A stretch of 64,000 nt of DNA from Streptomyces lanatus (GTDB lineage Bacteria > Actinomycetota > Actinomycetes > Streptomycetales > Streptomycetaceae): contig NZ_BNBM01000015.1 of assembly GCF_014655715.1 (NCBI RefSeq), positions 186,001-250,000 of the forward strand, given 5' to 3'. Shown one piece after another: positions 15,575 through 24,401 of the stretch; position 1 is the stretch's first letter, and the number at the start of each line of letters is the position of its first letter. The notes below the pieces were generated by a model, which saw only the letters and a list, made by a program, of their open reading frames with translations, ran no database searches and was not told the origin of the DNA. The translations under genes were made by a program, and so were the position numbers.

Positions 15575-17307
15575 TTGGTCTCAGCCCCTTCGGCGGGTGC
15601 GACTTGGGGGTCGACTTGAGGGTCGGGGGAAGCTTCGGATTCTGCGGGGTCGTCGTCGGGGTCGGCTGCCCCCGGCGCCTGCTCGTACAGGATCGCGGCG
15701 AGATCACCGAGCTCCTCGGGCACCTTGGCGGACTCGCTGCGGCCGAGGCCGGCCATCTCGACGACCGTGACACCGTCGGCGCCGGTGGTGGCCCGCACCC
15801 ACACACGGCGGCGCTGGATGAACAGGGAGGCGGCGAGACCGAAGATCGCGGCGAGGGAACCGGCGAGGGCCCAGCCGCTGCCGGGCTGGCGGGCGACCTG
15901 GAAGCCGGCCCACTCCTTGATCTCCTTCTCGAAGGTGATCGTGCCGGCGCCGTTCGGGAGCTTCATGGTCTCGCCGGGTTTCAGGTTCTCCCTGACCTGC
16001 TTGCCCTTGGCGTCCTTGAAGCCCTTCAGGTTCTTCTTGTCCAGCTGGTACACGCTCTGTGGGATACCCGCGTCCACACCGAGGTCGCCGTGGTAGGCCT
16101 CCAGGTTCAGCACCGGGTTCAGCAGTGCGGGGAACTGCGAGGCCAGTTCGTTGCCCTTGACGTAGGTGGGCAGGAAGAAGGCCTGGAAGCCGAGTTGCTC
16201 CCGCTCGCCCTTGGCGTTGCGGTAGCCGTCCATGACCTTGATCGCACCGGTGGAGGTGACATTTCCGTCGAGAGGAAGGAGGGGTGCGGCGTCGCTGTAG
16301 ACGACGGTGCCCTTGCCGTCGCGGATCGTGATGACGGGAGCGTAGCCATGGCTGACGAGGTAGACCTTCGAGTCACCGATCTCCAGCGGCTCGTTGACCT
16401 TGATGGTGGACTTCCGCTCCTTGCCGTCGGCGCCCACGCTGTAGGTGACGTCCGCCTTGTAGACACGCGGGGTGCCCCGGTTGGGGCCGGATGCCTCGTA
16501 GGTGCCGACGAAATTCTTCACCTGGAAGCTGAACGGGTCGAGGTCGTCCTGGCTGAAGAGACTGCCGGACTTGAAGTCGTCGTACTGGGTGAGGGTGTTG
16601 GAGAAGCCGTCGCCCTCGACGATCAGCTTGTTGCCCTCGGACTTGAAGAGCTGGCCCCAGGCGAAGGCGATCAGCATCACGATCAGCGCGATATGGAAGG
16701 CGAGGTTGCCGACCTCACGCAGATAGCCCTTCTCCGCGGCGACGGCATCGCCGGAGGCGTGGGCACGGAAGCGGCGCTTCTTCAGCAGGGCGAGCGCGGC
16801 GGCGCGGACCTCCTCGGGCTCGGCCTCGGTGCGCCAGGTGGTGTAGGCGGGCAGCCGGGTCAGCCGCTTGGGTGCGCCTGGCGGACGGCCCCGCAGCTGG
16901 CCGACGAACTGCCAGGTGCGCGGGACGATACAGCCGATGAGGGAGACAAAGAGCAGGATGTAGATCGCGGAGAACCACACCGAGCTGTAGACGTTGAAGA
17001 GGCCGAGCTTGTCGTAGATCGGCGCGAGGGTCTCATGGGCCTTGCGGAACTCGGCGACCTTCATCTCGTCGATGCCGGTCTGCGGGATGAGCGAGCCGGG
17101 GATCGCGCCGAGCGACAGCAGCAGGAGCAGCAGCAGAGCGACCCGCATCGAGGTCAGCTGCCGCCAGAACCAGCGGGCCCAGCCGATGACTCCGAGGGAC
17201 GGCAGACCCGGCGCTTCCTCGGTGGGGGCGGTGGAGAGCTGGGAGCCGGCGGCGTCCAGGTCCTCCTCACCGGCGGCGGGGGCGGCCTTGTCGGTCGTGT
17301 TGCTCAT
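15571..17307 (-). CDS. resB: Cytochrome c biogenesis protein ResB/Ccs1
   Basis: 578 residues. Membrane helices near residues 52-70, 110-128, 204-222 and 480-500 bracket a large extracytoplasmic domain (about 225-470), the ResB/Ccs1 topology; conserved features include RFWRQLTSMRVAL-like W-L-T-S-x-x-x-A and LAFHIALIVMLIAFAWGQL with the His on the membrane face. The C-terminus is acidic and Pro-rich. ResB holds apocytochrome c next to the CcsB heme channel. It begins 3 bp after ccdA and overlaps ccsB by 4 bp. Confidence 0.96.
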   Translation of the reverse strand: MSNTTDKAAPAAGEEDLDAAGSQLSTAPTEEAPGLPSLGVIGWARWFWRQLTSMRVALLLLLLLSLGAIPGSLIPQTGIDEMKVAEFRKAHETLAPIYDKLGLFNVYSSVWFSAIYILLFVSLIGCIVPRTWQFVGQLRGRPPGAPKRLTRLPAYTTWRTEAEPEEVRAAALALLKKRRFRAHASGDAVAAEKGYLREVGNLAFHIALIVMLIAFAWGQLFKSEGNKLIVEGDGFSNTLTQYDDFKSGSLFSQDDLDPFSFQVKNFVGTYEASGPNRGTPRVYKADVTYSVGADGKERKSTIKVNEPLEIGDSKVYLVSHGYAPVITIRDGKGTVVYSDAAPLLPLDGNVTSTGAIKVMDGYRNAKGEREQLGFQAFFLPTYVKGNELASQFPALLNPVLNLEAYHGDLGVDAGIPQSVYQLDKKNLKGFKDAKGKQVRENLKPGETMKLPNGAGTITFEKEIKEWAGFQVARQPGSGWALAGSLAAIFGLAASLFIQRRRVWVRATTGADGVTVVEMAGLGRSESAKVPEELGDLAAILYEQAPGAADPDDDPAESEASPDPQVDPQVAPAEGAETK

Positions 17308-17310
17308 CGA

Positions 17311-18078
17311 TCAGATCCCCACAGTGAAGCCATTGGACCAGACCTGCATCTCCTGCACGATGCGGTCCCAGGCGCCGGTCAGCAGCAGCGCGCCGGTCGC
17401 GATCATCATGATGCCGCCGATCCGCATCACCCAGACGTAGTGCCGCTTGACCCAGGCGAAGGCACCGAGGGCCTTGCGGAAGGCTACGGCAGCGAGCACG
17501 AAGGGGAGACCAAGGCCGAGGCAGTAGGCGACGGTGAGTAGGGCGCCCCGGCCCGCGCTGCCCTGGTTGGCCGCGAGGATCGTCACGGAGGAGAGGGTGG
17601 GCCCGAGACAGGGCGTCCAGCCGATCCCGAAGAGGGCGCCGAGCAGCGGAGCGCCGACCAGCCCGGTGGCCGGCCTGGTGTGGAAGCGGAACTCCCGCTG
17701 GGTGAGCCAGGGCATCAGGCCCATGTAGAAGAGGCCCATGAGGACCATGAGGACACCGAGGACCTTCGTCAGAACATCCTTGTTCGCCTGAAGGGTCTCG
17801 CCCCAGAAGCCGAACAGCGCCCCGCCGGAGACGAACACGACGGTGAACCCGATCACGAACAAGGAGGCACCGGCGACCATCCGGCCCCGCCGGGCCTCGG
17901 CCAGATCGGTACCGCTGACGCCGGTGACGTAGGAGAGATAGCCGGGCACCAGCGGCAGAACGCAGGGAGAGAAGAAGGAGACGAGTCCGGCGAGCAGGGC
18001 GATCGGCAGCGCGAGCAGCAGGGCGCCGCTCATCACCGTCTGGTTCGGCCCGTCGGCGAGCAGGGTGACAGCGCTCAC
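17311..18078 (-). CDS. ccdA: Cytochrome c biogenesis protein CcdA
   Basis: 255 residues from a GTG at 18078. Six transmembrane helices. The redox cysteines are present: C39 in FFSPCVLPLVPGYLSYV and a second in GIGWTPCLGPTLSS, the paired motif that passes electrons from cytoplasmic thioredoxin through the membrane to the ResA-type thioredoxin. It starts next to the resA stop codon and ends 3 bp before resB, a tight operon. Confidence 0.97.
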   Translation of the reverse strand: MSAVTLLADGPNQTVMSGALLLALPIALLAGLVSFFSPCVLPLVPGYLSYVTGVSGTDLAEARRGRMVAGASLFVIGFTVVFVSGGALFGFWGETLQANKDVLTKVLGVLMVLMGLFYMGLMPWLTQREFRFHTRPATGLVGAPLLGALFGIGWTPCLGPTLSSVTILAANQGSAGRGALLTVAYCLGLGLPFVLAAVAFRKALGAFAWVKRHYVWVMRIGGIMMIATGALLLTGAWDRIVQEMQVWSNGFTVGI

Positions 18079-18079
18079 G

Positions 18080-18685
18080 TCACTTCTCCGCGAGGACGGG
18101 CTTGATCATGCTGCGCAGCCGTTCCTCGCTCAGCGGCTGCAGCGCACGTGCGGCGATCTTGCCGTCCCGGTCGATGACGAGCGTGGAGGGGATCGCCTGC
18201 GGGTTGAGCGTGCCCTTGCCGAAGCGGAGCATCTGCTTGCCCGTGGGGTCGTACAGGCTCGGGTAGGTGACCCCGAACTCCTTCTCGAAGGCCTTCGCGG
18301 GGGTGGTGCTGGTGTCACGAGTGTTGATGCCGACGAACTCGACGCCCTGGTCCTTGACGTCGTCGTAGACGGTCTGGAAGTTCTTCGCCTCGGCGCGGCA
18401 GGGCGGGCACCACGATCCCCACACGTTGATGACGAGGATCTTGCCCTTATAGGTGGCGGTGTCGAGTTGCTTGCCGTCGATGGTCTCGCCGGACAGGTCC
18501 GGCGCCGCGGCGCGCTTGCCCTGGGTGGCGGTGTCGATGCCGTTGTTACCGGTGACGAAGTTGGTGTCGCCGCCGCCACCGGACGTACCGCCCGAGGTGC
18601 ACGCGGACAGGGCCAGCGCGGCGGCTGCGGTGCTGGTGACGGCGAGCAGGGCGGTACGGCTACGGGCGCGACGGGCGGCACTCAT
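18080..18685 (-). CDS. resA: Thioredoxin-like lipoprotein ResA/TlpA
   Basis: 201 residues. The signal peptide ends in a lipobox, LSAC, with C29 to be lipidated, so the protein is anchored outside the membrane. The thioredoxin fold carries the active site WCPPC (C93, C96) and the cis-proline in AIPSTLVID. It reduces the heme-binding CXXCH of apocytochromes, receiving electrons from CcdA encoded immediately downstream. The ATG at 18685 lies in a 66-bp gap after the deacetylase-like gene, so the operon promoter must be there or further upstream. Confidence 0.96.
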   Translation of the reverse strand: MSAARRARSRTALLAVTSTAAAALALSACTSGGTSGGGGDTNFVTGNNGIDTATQGKRAAAPDLSGETIDGKQLDTATYKGKILVINVWGSWCPPCRAEAKNFQTVYDDVKDQGVEFVGINTRDTSTTPAKAFEKEFGVTYPSLYDPTGKQMLRFGKGTLNPQAIPSTLVIDRDGKIAARALQPLSEERLRSMIKPVLAEK

Positions 18686-18751
18686 GTGAAAAGTTTCGCA
18701 TGCCCGTTCCGGGGATCTTGCGCACCCCCCTCCCGGACGTAAACCCGCATT

Positions 18752-20032
18752 TCAGGCAGCGTTTTGAGTGCTCATGGAAGAGCCGCCCCTGGTGAAGGAC
18801 TTCCAGCCCCCGGCGGGCTGCTGGCCGACGTCCAGAGTGCGGAGCTTGTCCAGAACATCCGGCTTCTGTACGTCCATCCAGTCCACGAACTGCCGGAAGG
18901 AGACGAGGCGGATGTCGGCGCCCTTCTCCTTCTCGCGTGCGATGTGCTTGAGGGCCTCCTCGACGGCGTCCATGTAGATGCCGCCGTTCCACTGCTCGAA
19001 GTGGTTGCCTATGAAGAAGGGGGCGCGGTTTGTCTCGTATGCCCGCTTGAAGCCCTGGATGTACGCCTGCGCCGACTGCTCGCGCCAGCCCGGGTAGTTG
19101 TGGCTGGGGGCGTTCGTGGAGTTGACCGACTGGTTGGCGAGCATGTTGTAGTCCATGGAGAGGACCTCGAACGAACGTCCGGGGAAAGGTATCTGCTGCA
19201 ACGGCAGATCCCACACCCCCTGCTTCTTCGTGGGCCACACCTGACGCCCGCCCGGCGAGGAGGCGTCGTAGCGCCAGCCCAGTTCCTTGGCGGTGGGCAG
19301 GAGGTTGTCCTGGCCGAGGAGGCAGGGCGTGCGGCCGCCGACGAGCTCCTTGTCGTAGTCGAAGGGGAGCGAGGGCAGATCGGTCCAGCCTGAGTTGGTT
19401 CGCCACTCCTTGACGAAGGACTTGGCCTGGTCGATCTCGCTGCGCCACTGCTGCGGGGTCCAGTTGCCGACGGTGCCGGTGCCGCCGCAGAAGTGGCCGT
19501 TGAAGTGGGTGCCTATCTCATGGCCGTCGAGCCAGGCCTGGCGCACGCCCTTCAGCGTCGCCTTGATGTGCTCGTCGGTGAGGTAGCCGATGTCGGAGGC
19601 GCCGCGCGGGTTGTTCGGCGGGTCGTAGAGCCGCTTCTTGCTCTCGGGCAGCAGATACAGCCCGGAGAGGAAGAAGGTCATGTGCGCCTCGTTCTCCTTG
19701 GCGAGTTCGAGGAAGCGCGGGAAGAGGCCGTTGCCGACCTCGCCGGCACCGTCCCAGGAGAACACGACGAACTGCGGGGGCTCCTGTCCCGGCTCCAGCG
19801 GCTCGGGCTTGCCCGGCTGGTTCGGCTGCTTGCCGGTGTACGACGTGGAGCCGTCGCCTATGGGGCGGGCGCGGTCGGCCTGGGCGCCGGGCTTGTTGTC
19901 CGCGCCGTCGGTGGAACCTCCGGAGTGGTTCGACCCGTCTGACGACGTGAGCGTGCCGCACCCCGCGAGTCCGAGGCCGGCGGCCGCTCCGGCACCGAGT
20001 CCGAGAACTCCCCTTCGGCTGAAGTTGCGCAT
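18752..20032 (-). CDS. Polysaccharide deacetylase-like Tat/lipoprotein
   Basis: 426 residues from the ATG at 20032 (MRNFSRRGVLGLGAG). The N-terminus is a combined twin-arginine (R6-R7) and lipoprotein signal (LAGC, C25). The mature region is a NodB-type deacetylase fold: D94 in FSWDGAGE replaces the usual TFDDG, and GHEIGTH (H171, H176) supplies the two zinc histidines. The catalytic base motif is partly altered, so activity on a polysaccharide is probable rather than certain. It lies between the histidine phosphatase gene and the resA operon on the minus strand. The 168-bp upstream gap has a CCTCCG/CGGAGG hairpin and TGGACG repeats. Confidence 0.85.
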   Translation of the reverse strand: MRNFSRRGVLGLGAGAAAGLGLAGCGTLTSSDGSNHSGGSTDGADNKPGAQADRARPIGDGSTSYTGKQPNQPGKPEPLEPGQEPPQFVVFSWDGAGEVGNGLFPRFLELAKENEAHMTFFLSGLYLLPESKKRLYDPPNNPRGASDIGYLTDEHIKATLKGVRQAWLDGHEIGTHFNGHFCGGTGTVGNWTPQQWRSEIDQAKSFVKEWRTNSGWTDLPSLPFDYDKELVGGRTPCLLGQDNLLPTAKELGWRYDASSPGGRQVWPTKKQGVWDLPLQQIPFPGRSFEVLSMDYNMLANQSVNSTNAPSHNYPGWREQSAQAYIQGFKRAYETNRAPFFIGNHFEQWNGGIYMDAVEEALKHIAREKEKGADIRLVSFRQFVDWMDVQKPDVLDKLRTLDVGQQPAGGWKSFTRGGSSMSTQNAA

Positions 20033-20200
20033 TACTGCCCCGTCCGTCGTGCTTCTGTGGGTGGTCACCCAGTCAGAGGGCACGGCGAACGGGGAGGTTC
20101 CTCCGGATCACGGAGGATTCGCAACAAATGTCACAAACGTGTCATGGGCGTCAGGTGGGCGAATGCGTAACGCGTCCCGGACGCCTGGACGTCTGGACGC

Positions 20201-20902
20201 CTAGGCGCCGAAGGCCTTGTCCTTCCCCTGCACCGGCTTGGCGCCGGCCCGCAGATGCGCGGGCACGAGGTCGATGGCGGGCTCGGTGTAGCCGACGGAC
20301 ACGATCTTGTCGCCCTGGTACGTGAAGGTCGTCAGGGACGCGAGGGTGCACTGCCGCTTGCGCGGGTCGTGCCACAGCCGCCGCTTCTCGGCGTAGGAGC
20401 GCACGATCCAGATCGGCAGCTGATGGCTGACCAGCACGGCCTCATGCCCGCGCGCCGCGTCCTTGGCGGCGTCGAGCGCCCCCATCATGCGGACGACCTG
20501 GTCGACGTACGGCTCACCCCAGGACGGCCGGAACGGGTTGACCAGGTGCTTCCAGTTCGCCGGCTTCTTCAGCGCGCCGTCGCCCACGCCGAAGGTCTTG
20601 CCCTGGAAGACGTTGCCGGCCTCGATGAGCCGCCCGTCGGTGGCGAGGTCAAGGCCGTGCGCCTTGGCGATGGGGGTGGCCGTCTCCTGCGCCCGCTCCA
20701 GCGGGGAGGCGCAGACGTACGTCACATCACGGGAGGCGAGATGCTCGGCGACCCGGTCGGCCATCTGCCGGCCGAGCTCGGAGAGGTGGTAGCCGGGCAG
20801 ACGGCCGTAGAGAATCCCGTCGGGATTGGCGACCTCACCGTGCCGCATGACGTGGACAACAGTGACGTCGCTGCTGCTGTTACTGATGATCTCGCTGCTC
20901 AT
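20201..20902 (-). CDS. Histidine phosphatase (phosphoglycerate mutase-like) family protein
   Basis: 233 residues from the ATG at 20902, which overlaps the hemL stop by 4 bp (ATGA). The phosphohistidine motif is HVMRHGEVANPDG (RHGE), with the second catalytic region SPLERAQET and a C-terminal VLVSHQLPIWI carrying the second His. Substrates of this superfamily vary widely, from sugar phosphates to nucleotide and signalling phosphates. Tight coupling to hemL suggests coexpression, but no reaction in heme synthesis requires such an enzyme, so the link is unexplained. Confidence 0.93.
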   Translation of the reverse strand: MSSEIISNSSSDVTVVHVMRHGEVANPDGILYGRLPGYHLSELGRQMADRVAEHLASRDVTYVCASPLERAQETATPIAKAHGLDLATDGRLIEAGNVFQGKTFGVGDGALKKPANWKHLVNPFRPSWGEPYVDQVVRMMGALDAAKDAARGHEAVLVSHQLPIWIVRSYAEKRRLWHDPRKRQCTLASLTTFTYQGDKIVSVGYTEPAIDLVPAHLRAGAKPVQGKDKAFGA

Positions 20903-22257
20903 TCCGCCGTGGCCTCCGCCGCCGCTCGGGCCGCCGCCGGGAGGGCGTCGGCGATGCGCTGGATCGCCTGCTCGTCGTGGGCCGTGGAGACGAACCAGGA
21001 CTCGAAGGACGAGGGCGGCAGATAGACGCCCTGGGCCAGCATCGAGTGGAAGAAGGCGTTGAAGCGGAAGGATTCCTGCCGCTTGGCGTCCTCGTAGGTG
21101 CGGACCTCTCGGTCCGTGAAGAAGACGGAGAACATGTTGGAGGCGTTCTGCAGCCGGTGCGCGACGCCTTCCTTGGTGAGGGCCTCGGTGACGAGGGACC
21201 GGATGGTCTCCGACACCGAGTCGACCTTGGCGTACGCGGCCTCGTCGAGGAGCCGCAGCTGGGCGAGGCCCGCGGCGGTGGCGATCGGGTTCCCGGAGAG
21301 GGTGCCGGCCTGGTAGACGGGCCCGGCGGGCGCCAGGTGGCCCATGACATCGGCGCGCCCACCGAAGGCGGCGGCGGGGAAGCCGCCTCCCATGACCTTG
21401 CCGAAGGTCATGAGGTCGGGCTTGACCCCGTCGACGCCGTACCACCCGGCGCGGGAGGTCCGGAACCCGGTCATGACCTCGTCGGAGATGAAGAGGGCGC
21501 CGTTCTTCTGACAGGCATCCTTCAGCCCTTCGTTGAAGCCGGGCCGCGGCGGGACGACGCCCATGTTGCCGGGCGAGGCCTCGGTGATCACACAGGCGAT
21601 CTCACCGGGGTAGCGGTGGAAGGCCTCGTGCACGGACTCGAGGTCGTTGTACGGCAGCACGAGGGTGTCGCCGGCCTGGGCACCGGTGACGCCCGGGGTG
21701 TCGGGCAGCGCGAAGGTGGCGACCCCGGACCCGGCCGCGGCGAGCAGCGAGTCGACATGGCCGTGATAGCACCCGGCGAACTTGATCACCTTGGACCGCT
21801 GGGTGAACCCGCGGGCGAGCCGGATGGCCGACATGGTCGCCTCGGTACCGCTGGAGACGAGCCGCACCTGGTCGACGGGCTCGATACGGTCGACGATCTC
21901 CTCGGCGAGCAGGACCTCGCCCTCCCCCGGCGTACCGAAGGATGTACCGCGCGATACGGCGTCCTGGACCGCGGCGATGACCTCCGGGTGGGAGTGCCCG
22001 AGGATCATGGGCCCCCAGGAGCAGACGAGGTCGACGTACTCACGCCCGTCGGCGTCGGTCAGGTACGGGCCGGTGCCGGACACCATGAACCGGGGCGTGC
22101 CGCCGACCGCGCGGAAGGCGCGCACCGGGGAGTTCACGCCGCCGGGGGTGACGGCGGCCGCACGGTCGAACAGAGCCTGCGAGGCAGGCGCATCGTATGG
22201 ATAAGGGGCTCCCGCGGAGGGCGTCCCTGAAGCCTGATTAGAGGGCGCTTCGCTCAT
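20899..22257 (-). CDS. hemL: Glutamate-1-semialdehyde 2,1-aminomutase
   Basis: 452 residues. HemL is the PLP enzyme that isomerises glutamate-1-semialdehyde to 5-aminolevulinate, the second step of the C5 pathway. The N-terminal VTPGGVNSPVRAF is the family hallmark; SSGTEATMSAIRLARG and FISDEVMTGFR bind the cofactor, and K287 in MTFGKVMGGGFP forms the Schiff base. Its substrate comes from HemA encoded at 61.4-63.1 kb. It is separated from a divergent unknown gene by a 396-bp region holding 10-bp direct repeats and a C-rich tract. Confidence 0.98.
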   Translation of the reverse strand: MSEAPSNQASGTPSAGAPYPYDAPASQALFDRAAAVTPGGVNSPVRAFRAVGGTPRFMVSGTGPYLTDADGREYVDLVCSWGPMILGHSHPEVIAAVQDAVSRGTSFGTPGEGEVLLAEEIVDRIEPVDQVRLVSSGTEATMSAIRLARGFTQRSKVIKFAGCYHGHVDSLLAAAGSGVATFALPDTPGVTGAQAGDTLVLPYNDLESVHEAFHRYPGEIACVITEASPGNMGVVPPRPGFNEGLKDACQKNGALFISDEVMTGFRTSRAGWYGVDGVKPDLMTFGKVMGGGFPAAAFGGRADVMGHLAPAGPVYQAGTLSGNPIATAAGLAQLRLLDEAAYAKVDSVSETIRSLVTEALTKEGVAHRLQNASNMFSVFFTDREVRTYEDAKRQESFRFNAFFHSMLAQGVYLPPSSFESWFVSTAHDEQAIQRIADALPAAARAAAEATAE

Positions 22258-22266
22258 GACCTGCGA

Positions 22267-22296
22267 CTACTCCGACCTTCTCTGACCTACTCCGAC
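22267..22296 (-). repeat. Two CTACTCCGAC direct repeats in the hemL leader
   Basis: Identical 10-mers at 22267-22276 and 22287-22296 are exactly 20 bp apart, beginning 10 bp upstream of the hemL start codon; a degenerate third copy (CTACTCAGGG) lies at about 22323. Read on the hemL strand they are GTCGGAGTAG. Two-turn spacing fits tandem protein binding, but a simple duplication is equally possible. Confidence 0.45.
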
Positions 22297-22369
22297 GATC
22301 TCGGACTCCGGTTGCCAGTGACCTACTCAGGGTAGGCCAGGGGGCGAGGACGCCAGCGGCCCGCTACGG

Positions 22370-22463
22370 CCCCCGGCCCCGGACACCCCCCGTCCCCCGC
22401 CCTCCGCCACCCTTTCCCGCCCCCTCACGCCCCTCCCGTCCTCCCCTCACCCCCCGTCACCTC
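22370..22463 (-). other. Pyrimidine-rich tract; G-run strand is the hemL sense strand
   Basis: About 95 bp consists almost wholly of C and T on the plus strand, with repeated runs of three to six C. On the minus strand, which is the sense strand for hemL, this gives at least six closely spaced G-runs, enough for a G-quadruplex in DNA or in leader RNA if transcription starts upstream. The rest of the 396-bp gap has no gene I can support. Confidence 0.45.
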
Positions 22464-22606
22464 GCCGGGGATCTGCGAGACTGGACGTGATACACACAGC
22501 TCATGCGGGGCGTGGTGGTCGGGGACTGAAAAGATCCCGCGGACAGGTGTTTCAACGCACGTTTCGGCGGGCGGCCGTGGGGGAGGTCACTGACACGATG
22601 ATCGGG

Positions 22607-22636
22607 TTGCGCGGCGGGGGCCACGCGTCCTAGAAA
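22607..22636 (+). promoter_or_regulatory. Possible promoter (TTGCGC, 18 bp, TAGAAA) for the 22.65-kb gene
   Basis: A -35-like TTGCGC at 22607-22612 and -10-like TAGAAA at 22631-22636 are 18 bp apart. Transcription would start about 10 nt before the ATG at 22654, giving a very short leader that still just holds the GGGTGGA binding site at 22644-22650. Match is partial. Confidence 0.3.
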
Positions 22637-22653
22637 AGCAGTCGGGTGGAGAT

Positions 22654-23292
22654 ATGCATCGCGGTGGCGGGCTGGGCGAGGGGACTGATGACCTGGGTCC
22701 TCGACGTGCCCGGCGAGGCAAGCACCGACGCGACGCGGAGGATTCGAACGAAGCGCGCAAGGAACACGTAGTACCGGATATGCCGGGTGTACCTGACGAG
22801 TCAGAGCGGGCCGACCGACGCGATCGGCTGAGGGTGAGCAGGAATGGTGGTCGGGTGGGGGTGACGTACAAGTACTTCGGCGCGCCGGACGGCGCCACCG
22901 CGGCCCGCGTCCCGATCTCGATGCGCCCCGAGGAGCTGGGCGGCGACGAGCTCGGCATGAACGGCATGTTCACCAAGATCAAGCCGGAGACGATGGCCGC
23001 GATGGTCCTCACGGGCATCGAGGGCGTACCACTGCACAAGGTCCCCCCGCTGGAGCTCGTGGTCCTGCACCCCGACTACGCGGTGGTCAAGCTGCCCATG
23101 ACGGTGGTGGACCCGCTGCGGGGCATAGGAGAGGAAGCGGTCGGCGCGGCCGCGTTCATCTGGTCGACGGTGCCGGACCGGGGTGGGCCCCGGGATGCGT
23201 TCAATGTGTACCAACTGCTGCATGAGTGGCAGGACTTCAGCCATCGGTTGCATGAGGCGGGGCATCAGCCTTATTGCCTGGTGTGGCCCTGA
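22654..23292 (+). CDS. Conserved actinobacterial protein of unknown function
   Basis: 212 residues. The ATG at 22654 is chosen for its GGGTGGA ribosome binding site. The first about 65 residues are basic and glycine-rich, without a predicted fold. From VTYKYFGAPDG onward the protein looks globular and well ordered (MRPEELGGDELGMNGMF, KVPPLELVVLHPDYAVVKLPM, a helical HEWQDFSHRLHEAG end). No catalytic motif, signal peptide or membrane helix is visible. The conserved part alone could start at a GTG near residue 69. It is transcribed away from hemL and closed by a good hairpin terminator. Confidence 0.8.
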   Translation: MHRGGGLGEGTDDLGPRRARRGKHRRDAEDSNEARKEHVVPDMPGVPDESERADRRDRLRVSRNGGRVGVTYKYFGAPDGATAARVPISMRPEELGGDELGMNGMFTKIKPETMAAMVLTGIEGVPLHKVPPLELVVLHPDYAVVKLPMTVVDPLRGIGEEAVGAAAFIWSTVPDRGGPRDAFNVYQLLHEWQDFSHRLHEAGHQPYCLVWP

Positions 23293-23333
23293 TCGACTCT
23301 GATCGGCGCTGAACTGGGGTTTCCGTGGATTCG

Positions 23334-23355
23334 GGCGGGGTTTTCGGACCCCGCC
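23334..23355. terminator. Hairpin terminator between convergent genes
   Basis: GGCGGGGT and ACCCCGCC form an 8-bp stem with loop TTTCGG, 42 bp after the plus-strand stop and 36 bp before the minus-strand stop at 23391. It is followed by TT on the plus side and can serve both directions. Confidence 0.65.
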
Positions 23356-23390
23356 TTCGTCATGTGTCGGGAGCGGATGAGCGCCGAATG

Positions 23391-24401
23391 CTAGGCGTCG
23401 CGGCGTACGAACACCGGCTTCAGGTGTTGCTCCGGTAGGGCCGTCGGCAGGTTCTCCCAGTCGATGATGTGGGAGACGACCTTCTCGGGGGCGACCTTGC
23501 CGGATGCGGCGAGTTTCAGGGCGTCGGGGATGTGGGCGCGGACGTTGTCGCGGGCGATGCGCAGGGTGGTGCCGGTGAGGTACATGTCGAGGAGGGGGAG
23601 TTCGCCGGGGCGGAAGTGGTTGCCGGCGCTTTCGCAGATGGCCTCGGGGGTCAGGCACTTGACGGTGAGGGCGAGTTGGTCGACGCGGCCGGTGGCCTCG
23701 ACGGCGATGTCGTAGTTCTGGGGGAGGGGGTCCAGGGAGTCGGCGGTGGCGGCGCCGTAGCCGCGGGCGAGCGCTCGGTGTTCGGGGTCCGGGTCGACGT
23801 AGAGGACGTCCGAGGCGCCCAGCGCGCGGGCGATGTCGGAGACGTAGAGGCCGATACTGCCGCGGGCCACGACCAGGACCCGGGCGCCGGGGCGGGCCTC
23901 CAGGTGGGGGGCCACCAGGCGCCAGGCGAGGGACCAGTTGTCGCTTGCCGAGGCCATCGCCACCGGGTCCAACCCCGTGGGGAGCGGGACGAGCATCGCG
24001 TCGGCGTACGGGACTCGGACCAGGTCGGAGAAGAGGCCGCCCCAGGTGCCGCCGATCGGGGCGCCGTACATCGCCATGTAGGGGACGGTCGAGCAGTGCG
24101 CGGTCAGGCCCGCACGGCAGCGGTCGCAGGTGCCGCAGTTGATGGACCAGGGGACCACCACCAGGTCGCCGGGGGCGACCGCGGTCACTGTGGCGCCCAC
24201 GTCCACCACCCTTGCCACGCACTCGTGGCCCAGCGCGAACGGTGGGTCCACGAAGCCGTGGCCCGCCAGGATCGCCGAGTCCACGTCGCAGGGGGTCGCG
24301 GCGATCGGGGCGACTATCGCCTCGCCGTCCGACTGGAGCCTCGGGTCCGGTGCCTCGCGCCACTCGACGGTACGGCGGGCCACGTAGGTGAGTTCACGCA
24401 T
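23391..24401 (-). CDS. Zinc-dependent medium-chain alcohol dehydrogenase
   Basis: 336 residues. Catalytic zinc ligands C38, H59 and E60 (GHE) are present, and the structural zinc loop has C89, C92, C95 and C103 (NCGTCDRCRAGLTAHC). The Rossmann region is RVLVVARGSIGLYVSDIARALG, but the usual GxGxxG is degenerate (ARGSIG), and the following DPDPEHR suggests NAD(H) via Asp. The family oxidises alcohols or sugar alcohols; the substrate is unknown. It overlaps the upstream tautomerase-like gene by 8 bp and sits under the same TATGAC operator region. Confidence 0.9.
   Translation of the reverse strand: MRELTYVARRTVEWREAPDPRLQSDGEAIVAPIAATPCDVDSAILAGHGFVDPPFALGHECVARVVDVGATVTAVAPGDLVVVPWSINCGTCDRCRAGLTAHCSTVPYMAMYGAPIGGTWGGLFSDLVRVPYADAMLVPLPTGLDPVAMASASDNWSLAWRLVAPHLEARPGARVLVVARGSIGLYVSDIARALGASDVLYVDPDPEHRALARGYGAATADSLDPLPQNYDIAVEATGRVDQLALTVKCLTPEAICESAGNHFRPGELPLLDMYLTGTTLRIARDNVRAHIPDALKLAASGKVAPEKVVSHIIDWENLPTALPEQHLKPVFVRRDA

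Noticed and set aside
22258..22653. A short open frame in the hemL upstream gap
   Set aside because: Frames here are interrupted or wholly Pro/Arg-rich from the C-tract and lack binding sites.
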